The position numbers and the translations under genes were made by a program. A stretch of DNA of 34,927 nt from Candidatus Odyssella sp. (lineage in GTDB: Bacteria; Pseudomonadota; Alphaproteobacteria; Bin65): assembly GCA_016792765.1 (NCBI GenBank), contig JAEULD010000272.1:1-34927 (forward strand), read 5' to 3'. The notes beneath the pieces were generated by a model. It did no database searches, was not told where the DNA came from, and saw only the letters and a list, made by a program, of their open reading frames with translations. Shown here in pieces: positions 30,014 through 34,927 of the stretch; position 1 is the first letter of the stretch; each line of letters begins with the position of its first letter.

Positions 30014-31009
30014 TCATCCGTTCGTGCGCTCGTTTTCGCGCGCGCCGGCGCGCGGCTCCGCGCCGCCGTGATCGATCACGTCCTCGACGATGACCAGCGG
30101 CAGCGCCTTCACGTTCTTGAAGATGCGGCCGATATAGGCGCCGAGGATGCCGAGCAAGAGCGCGTTGAGGCCGATCGAAAGCAGCACCAGGATCGCGAGC
30201 GTCGCCCAACCCTGCGGCCAGCTGCCGCCCGAAAGCAGCCAATCGACGAAGTAGTAGAGGATGCCGACGAGCGCCAGCGCCGACACGGCAAGGCCCACGA
30301 CCGTCGCGAGCCGCAGCGGCACCGTGGAGTGGTGCAGGATGCCGTCGAGCGCGAGGCCGACGAGGTGGCGGAGGCGGAACTTGCTCTGCCCGCGCTCGCG
30401 CGGCGCGCGGTCGTACGGGATGCCGATCTGCCGGAAGCCCATCGCGGCGATGAGGCCGCGCACATAGGGCTGCTGGTCCCGCACCTGGCGCAGCTCGTCG
30501 AGCACGCGCCGGTCGACGAGGCGGAAATCGCCGGCGTCGTGCGGCAGGTGATCTTCGCTCAGCCAGTCGATCGTGCGGTAGAAGAGGCGCCGCCCGGTCC
30601 GCAGCAGCCAGCCCTCGCGCGGGCGCGATTTCCGGACGCCGTACACGACCTGGTAACCGGCCTCCCAGCGCTCGAGGAACTCGCGGAACAGCTCCGGCGG
30701 GTCTTGCAGGTCGCAATCGATCTGGATCGCCGCCTCGCCGCGCGCGTGCGTGTAACCCGCGAGCACCGACCGCTGGAAGCCGAAATTGCGCGAGAAGCGG
30801 ATCACGCGGATGCGCTTGTCTTCCAGCGCCAATGCGGCGAGCCGCGCGAAGGTTTCGTCTTCGCTGTGGTTGTCCGTGAACAGGATCTCGAAATCGTAGC
30901 GGTCCGCGAGCTGCGCCAGCACCGGCGCGAGACGGGCGTAGAGCGGGCGGACGTTCTCGGCCTCGTTGTAGACCGGCACGCAGATCGTGACGAGGCGCCG
31001 CGCCGTCAT
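30014..31009 (-). CDS. GT2 polyprenyl-phosphate sugar transferase (GtrB/ArnC-like)
   Basis: 331 residues. GT-A start VTICVPVYNEAENVRPLYARL, the TDNHSEDET site near residue 46, donor motif QIDCDLQDPPE near 95, HDAGDFRLVDRRVLDEL near 157, RGQSKFRLR near 210, and two C-terminal membrane helices (about 230-253 and 266-290). It is closely similar in plan to the plus-strand GT2 at 28224, but its metal motif is Asp-Cys-Asp rather than Asp-Ala-Asp. Its start overlaps the SDR stop (ATGA). Probable role: transfer of a nucleotide-linked sugar, perhaps the operon's own CDP-sugar, to undecaprenyl phosphate. Confidence 0.88.
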   Translation of the reverse strand: MTARRLVTICVPVYNEAENVRPLYARLAPVLAQLADRYDFEILFTDNHSEDETFARLAALALEDKRIRVIRFSRNFGFQRSVLAGYTHARGEAAIQIDCDLQDPPELFREFLERWEAGYQVVYGVRKSRPREGWLLRTGRRLFYRTIDWLSEDHLPHDAGDFRLVDRRVLDELRQVRDQQPYVRGLIAAMGFRQIGIPYDRAPRERGQSKFRLRHLVGLALDGILHHSTVPLRLATVVGLAVSALALVGILYYFVDWLLSGGSWPQGWATLAILVLLSIGLNALLLGILGAYIGRIFKNVKALPLVIVEDVIDHGGAEPRAGARENERTNG

Positions 31010-31941
31010 TGCGCCGCCTCGCGCGCCGTCGCCGCGTCGAGTGCCGCCACCGTTCGCGCGATGCCGTCCTCGAGCGAAAGCGCGGGCCGGAAGCCGGTGG
31101 CGGCGGCGAGCCGCGCCGGATCGCCGACCATCCAAGGCGTTTCGCCCGGCCGGTAATCCTGGGCGCCGAAATCGAGCAGCGCCATGTCCGCGCGCATCGC
31201 GCGCGCTGCGGCCTCGGCGAAGGCGCGCACGGAAACCGCGTGCCCGCTGCAGAGATTGCACTCGCCGGCCAGCCCCGCCAGCGCGGCCGCGCCGATCGCC
31301 ACGAGCCCCGCCGCCGCGTCGTCGACGTGCAGGAAGTCGCGCATCTGCGCGCCCGGCGTCAGTGCCGCGCGCCGGCCGAGACGCAGGCGGGCGTGGAGGT
31401 GCGGCAGCAGCCGGTGCGGCGCTTCGCCCGGCCCGAAAATCCCGAACGGCCGGACCCAGACGAACGGCAGGGCAAGCGCCGCCGCCCGCGCGCGCGCCCA
31501 GATGGCGCCGGCCGCCTTGCTCGCGCCGTAGGGATCGCGCGCCGCGAGCGGCGCGTCCTCGCGGATCGGCTGGCCTTGCGCGGCCGTGCCGTATTCCGCG
31601 CACGAGCCGACATGGACGAACGCGCGCGCGCCGAGCGCCGCCGCCGCTTCGGCCCAGGCGGCCGGCGCCGCCACGTTGGCCGCGAACATCGCGGCGGGAT
31701 CGCGGTCGGCCGGGGAAACGCCATAGGCGGCGCAGTGGAAGACGAGATCGATGCGCGCCCCGGCGAGCGCGCGCCCGATCGCCGCCGCGTCGGGCGCCTC
31801 GAGGCGCAGCGCGTGCTCGGCCGGCGGCAGCGCGGACCGTGCGCGGCCGGCCGCCGCCACGCGCCAGCCGTTGCCGCGGAGCCTTGCCACGAGCGCGCGC
31901 CCGAGAAAGCCCGAGGCGCCGGTGACCAGCGCCGTCGTCAT
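31006..31941 (-). CDS. NAD(P)-dependent SDR epimerase/reductase (nucleotide-sugar type)
   Basis: 311 residues of the extended SDR family. Rossmann motif GASGFLGRAL at about 8-17, Ser in HVGSCAEYG near residue 115, catalytic Tyr-x-x-x-Lys in DPYGASK near 137-141, and MRDFLHVDDAAAGL near 198. It lies between the CDP-glucose 4,6-dehydratase gene (upstream, ATGA overlap) and a lipid-sugar transferase. That suggests it reduces or epimerises CDP-4-keto-6-deoxyglucose, as RfbJ-type enzymes do, but the specific product is not predictable. Confidence 0.85.
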   Translation of the reverse strand: MTTALVTGASGFLGRALVARLRGNGWRVAAAGRARSALPPAEHALRLEAPDAAAIGRALAGARIDLVFHCAAYGVSPADRDPAAMFAANVAAPAAWAEAAAALGARAFVHVGSCAEYGTAAQGQPIREDAPLAARDPYGASKAAGAIWARARAAALALPFVWVRPFGIFGPGEAPHRLLPHLHARLRLGRRAALTPGAQMRDFLHVDDAAAGLVAIGAAALAGLAGECNLCSGHAVSVRAFAEAAARAMRADMALLDFGAQDYRPGETPWMVGDPARLAAATGFRPALSLEDGIARTVAALDAATAREAAQ

Positions 31942-32996
31942 GCCGCGGCCTCGAATTCGGCGAGCTGCGCTTCGACCAGCGCCGCCGCCGGCCGGCCCTC
32001 GCGGTGGAAGCCGCGATACCACGCGGCCGAGAGGGCGATGGTGGCCGCGAGATCGAGCCGCGGGCGCCAGCCGAGCCGGGCTTCCGCCTTGGCCGTATCG
32101 AGCGCGAGGTAGTCGGCCTCGGCGAGCGGGGAGGGCACGACCTCGATGCGCGCTTCGCCGCCATAGGCCGAAGCGAAGCGCCGCGCGAGCTCGCCGACGT
32201 TCACGGCGCCGCCCGGCGCGGGCCCGAAATTCCAGGCGCCGGCGGCTTCGGCCGGCGTGTCGAGCAGGCGCCGGCCGAGCAGCGCATAGGCGCCCACGAG
32301 GTCGAGCACGTGCTGCCACGGCCGTATCGCGCCGGGCTTGCGCAGCACGATCGGCGCGCCGGCCTCGATCGCGCGCACGATATCGGGCACGAGGCGGTCT
32401 TCCGCCCAGTCGCCGCCGCCCACGACGTTGCCGCCGCGCGCGGTCGCCAGCGCCATGGGATCGCCGTCGAGCGGCAGCAGCGCCTCGCGCCAGCACGCGG
32501 CCGCGATCTCCGCCGCCGCCTTGCTCGCGCTGTAGGGGTCGCGCCCGCCGAGCCGGTCGTCCTCGCGGAACGCGCGCCCGGCGCCCGTGTTCTGGTAGCA
32601 CTTGTCCGACGTCACGCACACCACCGCGCGCACGCCGGCGCGCCGCGCCGCCTCGAGCACGTGGGCGGTGCCCATCACGTTGGTGGCGAAGGTGCCGACG
32701 GGATCCGCATAGGAGCGGCGCACCAGCGCCTGCGCGGCGAGGTGGAACACGATCTCGGGCCGCGCCTCGCCGATCGCGCGCTCCACCAGCGCGGCGTCGC
32801 GGATGTCGCCGATGATCGAGCGCATGCCCTCGCCGATGCGCGCCGCGTCGAACAGGCTCGGCCGGCCCGCCTCCGGCGCGAGCGCCAGGCCCGTCACCGC
32901 CGCCCCGCCCCGTTTCAGCCACGCGCTAAGCCACGCGCCCTTGAAGCCGGTATGCCCGGTCACGAGCACACGCCTGTCGCGGAAATCCGAACTCAT
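31938..32996 (-). CDS. rfbG: CDP-glucose 4,6-dehydratase
   Basis: 352 residues. NAD-binding GHTGFKG at 14-20, the Thr-Ser-Asp-Lys motif at 129-132 (TSDKCYQN), catalytic Tyr155 and Lys159 in GRDPYSASK, and the RfbG-specific ARGGNVVGGGDWAEDRLVPD near 184 and RPWQHVLDLVGAY near 224. Reaction: CDP-glucose to CDP-4-keto-6-deoxyglucose with bound NAD. It is the first gene of the minus-strand operon, with a candidate promoter 57 bp upstream. The rfbH dehydrase that normally follows for 3,6-dideoxyhexoses is absent here. Confidence 0.93.
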   Translation of the reverse strand: MSSDFRDRRVLVTGHTGFKGAWLSAWLKRGGAAVTGLALAPEAGRPSLFDAARIGEGMRSIIGDIRDAALVERAIGEARPEIVFHLAAQALVRRSYADPVGTFATNVMGTAHVLEAARRAGVRAVVCVTSDKCYQNTGAGRAFREDDRLGGRDPYSASKAAAEIAAACWREALLPLDGDPMALATARGGNVVGGGDWAEDRLVPDIVRAIEAGAPIVLRKPGAIRPWQHVLDLVGAYALLGRRLLDTPAEAAGAWNFGPAPGGAVNVGELARRFASAYGGEARIEVVPSPLAEADYLALDTAKAEARLGWRPRLDLAATIALSAAWYRGFHREGRPAAALVEAQLAEFEAAA

Positions 32997-33052
32997 CTAC
33001 CGAAAGGCTCCCTGCGCCAGGAGTATCGCCGATCTCGCCGCAGCTTGCTAAT

Positions 33053-33081
33053 CTAATAGCCCAGCGACGCACAGCCGCCAA
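33053..33081 (-). promoter_or_regulatory. Candidate promoter of the CDP-sugar operon
   Basis: On the minus strand TTGGCG (33081-33076, four of six) and TATTAG (33058-33053, four of six) are exactly 17 bases apart. The first hexamer resembles the TTGGCA of the LPS core operon promoter at 15128-15133. The start would lie about 50 bases before the rfbG ATG. It sits in a 98-bp divergent region shared with the GT-C gene. Confidence 0.35.
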
Positions 33082-33094
33082 TCGTCCGACGATT

Positions 33095-34609
33095 ATGACG
33101 CCAATCGTATCCGTATCCGCGGGCACAGCCGTTTCCGCGCAGATGCCCGACGCAACGGCGTCGCGGCGCGTGTGGCTCGTTCTCGGCGCGCTCACGCTGA
33201 TCGGCTTCGCGCTCCGCATCTACCGCCTCAACCATTCCTCGCTGTGGATGGACGAGGTTCTGACGATCGCCCGAGCCGACCCGGCGCTGTCGTGGCGCGA
33301 GTTTTTCCTGTTTCCGGAGACGGCGCCGCATCCGGTTTGGCATCACGGGATGCTGAAGTTGTGGCTTACCGTATTCGGCTATGGCGAATTCCAGGCCCGA
33401 CTTCTTTCCGCGATCATCGGAGCGCTCGGAATCCCCGCCACCTATCTCTTGGCGCGCACATGCGCCGGTGTTCCCGGCAGCTTGATTGCCGCGCTGGTAG
33501 CGGCGGTCAGCTATTACCTCATCTTCTACGCGCAAGAGCTCACGCCCTATACCCACTGGTATGCTGCAGCGTGCCTATCCTATTTCTTTTTCCTGGCACT
33601 TTGCCGGACGGGAACGGTTTGGAGTAGCGTCGGATACACGGTCGCGAGTCTGATCGCGCTGCACATTCATTTCCACAGCGCATTCATGATCGCTGCGCAA
33701 ATGACTGCCGCTCTGTACTTCGGCGTTCTCCGCGGCGGCGCGCGTGGTGTCTGGAACATGGCGCTCCGTTTCGCCGCGCCTGGACTCATCATTGTCTTGA
33801 GTCTTGTGCCGATGGCGGATCAAATTCGCTCCTTCGCCACGAAGCCGCATTTCTTGCAGGCAGCGCCGCCCGGAACATTTCCGTTTCAATACTTCTACGA
33901 CTTCTTCGGTAACAGCATCGTTTATGCGGCCCTCGCAGCGCTACCAATTGCGATGCTGGTATTCGTGCGACTTCATCGCTGGGCTATCGGCGCGGCACCT
34001 GAGCCCGCAAACTCGGCCGGCGAGGCTCACTCCGGCATATCGATGCTGCTGATTATCCTCGTCGTCGGCTTGGCAGTTCCCTACGCCGTTTCAGTCGGTA
34101 TCAAGCCGGTGCTGTTTCACCGCTACACGATCTACACACTGCCGATCTATCTGATTCTCGTCGCGGTCGGCTTCGAAATGATCAGGCGGCAGGCGGTACG
34201 CTGGTCGCTTGCTGCCGCGCTCTTCGTGGCATCGCTATGGGTTCTCCTTGTCGAGAAGGCTCAGTACTCCGTAACCGTCAAGTTTGACCAGCCGCGTGAG
34301 GTCGTGCGCTTCGTCGCCACGAAGAACGCCGAGCTGCGCATCGCAGACGTGCGCTATGTGTCGAACGCTCCCACGATGGTTCGCTTCTACATGAGGGCGA
34401 GTGGGATCAGCGCGCCGCTACTCCCGTTTGTCGAGAAAGAAGAAATTGCCGCTAGGCTCGTCGGAACCGCGAAGGGTGAATTTTTCTGGATCGTCGTAAA
34501 CGGTTGGGAGCCAAATCCTGCGATGCTCGCCTTTGTCGCAGCGCGCTACGACAAGATCATAGAATCTCGTTTTCAACGTGGATACGCAGGTCTCTATCGG
34601 TTTCGATGA
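33095..34609 (+). CDS. GT-C membrane glycosyltransferase (ArnT/PMT-like), AT-richer than its neighbours
   Basis: 504 residues from ATG 33095; ATG 33143 is also possible. About ten to twelve membrane helices. The first periplasmic loop has the GT-C Asp-Glu motif (HSSLWMDEV, Asp53-Glu54), followed by a Trp-rich HPVWHHGMLKLW segment as in ArnT/PMT enzymes, and a soluble C-terminal part. Such enzymes take sugar from a polyprenyl phosphate and attach it to lipid or glycan on the outer face of the inner membrane, and so could use products of the two GtrB-like enzymes nearby. Composition is about 52% G+C in sampled lines against about 72% in the adjacent rfbG, pointing to recent transfer. Confidence 0.82.
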   Translation: MTPIVSVSAGTAVSAQMPDATASRRVWLVLGALTLIGFALRIYRLNHSSLWMDEVLTIARADPALSWREFFLFPETAPHPVWHHGMLKLWLTVFGYGEFQARLLSAIIGALGIPATYLLARTCAGVPGSLIAALVAAVSYYLIFYAQELTPYTHWYAAACLSYFFFLALCRTGTVWSSVGYTVASLIALHIHFHSAFMIAAQMTAALYFGVLRGGARGVWNMALRFAAPGLIIVLSLVPMADQIRSFATKPHFLQAAPPGTFPFQYFYDFFGNSIVYAALAALPIAMLVFVRLHRWAIGAAPEPANSAGEAHSGISMLLIILVVGLAVPYAVSVGIKPVLFHRYTIYTLPIYLILVAVGFEMIRRQAVRWSLAAALFVASLWVLLVEKAQYSVTVKFDQPREVVRFVATKNAELRIADVRYVSNAPTMVRFYMRASGISAPLLPFVEKEEIAARLVGTAKGEFFWIVVNGWEPNPAMLAFVAARYDKIIESRFQRGYAGLYRFR

Positions 34610-34636
34610 CCAGCTTCACGATGATGCTGCCCACTC

Positions 34637-34927
34637 TTACGAAGCGGCGGCCGGGCGCGCCTGCGCCCGCCAATAGGCGATCGTGCGCGCGAGTCCCTCG
34701 GCCAGCGTCGTCTCGGCGCGCCAGCCGATCTCGGCGGCGATGCGGCCGCTGTCGAGCGCGAGGCTGAACGGAATGCTGGGCCGCGAGAGGTCGTGTGCGA
34801 TGCCGATGCGCCGCCCGGTGGCGGCGATCACCCGCTCCACCACGTCGCGCACCTTCACCGCCTGGCCGAAGCCCACGTTGTAGAGCGCGAACGGCGTCGT
34901 CTGCCGCGCCATCACCATTTCGACGCA
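34637..34927 (-). CDS. Nucleotide-sugar epimerase/dehydratase, C-terminal part (cut by window edge)
   Basis: The last about 96 residues of an extended SDR protein; the frame runs through the window edge, so start and catalytic residues are outside. Seen: FALYNVGFGQAVKVRDVVER, a region common to UDP-glucose 4-epimerase and GDP/CDP-sugar enzymes, then RPSIPFSLALDSGRIAAEIGW and LAEGLARTIAYWR. The Leu-Asp-x-x-x and Ile-Gly-Trp pattern with a final Tyr-Trp-Arg is typical of the family's C terminus. Specificity cannot be judged. It ends 27 bases from the convergent GT-C gene. Confidence 0.82.
   Translation of the reverse strand, partial: CVEMVMARQTTPFALYNVGFGQAVKVRDVVERVIAATGRRIGIAHDLSRPSIPFSLALDSGRIAAEIGWRAETTLAEGLARTIAYWRAQARPAAAS

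Noticed and set aside
1-34927. CRISPR array, insertion sequence, rRNA operon or riboswitch
   Set aside because: No regularly spaced repeats, transposase gene, rRNA-like sequence or known aptamer pattern was found on reading the window.

Overview
The window is about 35 kb of chromosome from a GC-rich (roughly 70% G+C) Gram-negative bacterium, most likely an alphaproteobacterium. The signs are lipopolysaccharide (LPS) acyltransferase and heptosyltransferase genes, a LivHMGF-type transporter with a TetR regulator, the form of the dihydroorotase, and phage-type lysis genes of a kind I associate with that class. The genus cannot be fixed from the sequence.

Layout. (1) 1-457: a less GC-rich left flank ending in a 50-nt piece that matches the 3' half of a tRNA-Phe down to CCA, possibly the far attachment site of an element lying to the left. 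(2) 458-7555: a TRIC-type channel gene, then a TetR regulator and a tightly coupled five-gene branched-chain-amino-acid-type ABC transporter that runs into a shikimate dehydrogenase-like gene. (3) 7673-9920: small proteins of unknown role, a CsbD protein and a von Willebrand A (DUF1194) protein. (4) 9996-15073: a lauroyl acyltransferase facing a four-gene operon on the other strand (GT9, GT2, GT4, dihydroorotase), so envelope glycolipid synthesis is joined to a pyrimidine-type amidohydrolase. (5) 15215-24370: YgfZ, a membrane diguanylate cyclase, an extradiol dioxygenase-like protein, a secreted WSC-domain protein, an operon of HtrA-like pseudoprotease, PhyH dioxygenase and secreted Cache protein, an MFS transporter and a quinone oxidoreductase.

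(6) 24506-28122: eight genes on the minus strand that look phage-derived. In transcription order they are a holin-like protein, inner and outer spanin-like proteins in overlapping frames, a 42-residue membrane peptide, a terminase large subunit, a small secreted protein, a membrane-anchored coiled-coil protein and a SleB-like cell-wall hydrolase that seems to have lost its catalytic residues. No integrase, portal, capsid or tail gene accompanies them. The small secreted protein has a paralogue 16 kb away at 8769-9080.

(7) 28224-34927: surface polysaccharide genes. A minus-strand operon with stop/start overlaps encodes CDP-glucose 4,6-dehydratase, an SDR reductase/epimerase, a polyprenyl-phosphate sugar transferase and glucose-1-phosphate cytidylyltransferase. 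It is flanked by a second polyprenyl-phosphate sugar transferase, a distinctly AT-richer membrane (GT-C) glycosyltransferase and a truncated nucleotide-sugar epimerase at the right edge. Together they suggest synthesis of a CDP-linked 6-deoxyhexose and its delivery on a lipid carrier to an O-antigen or similar glycan.
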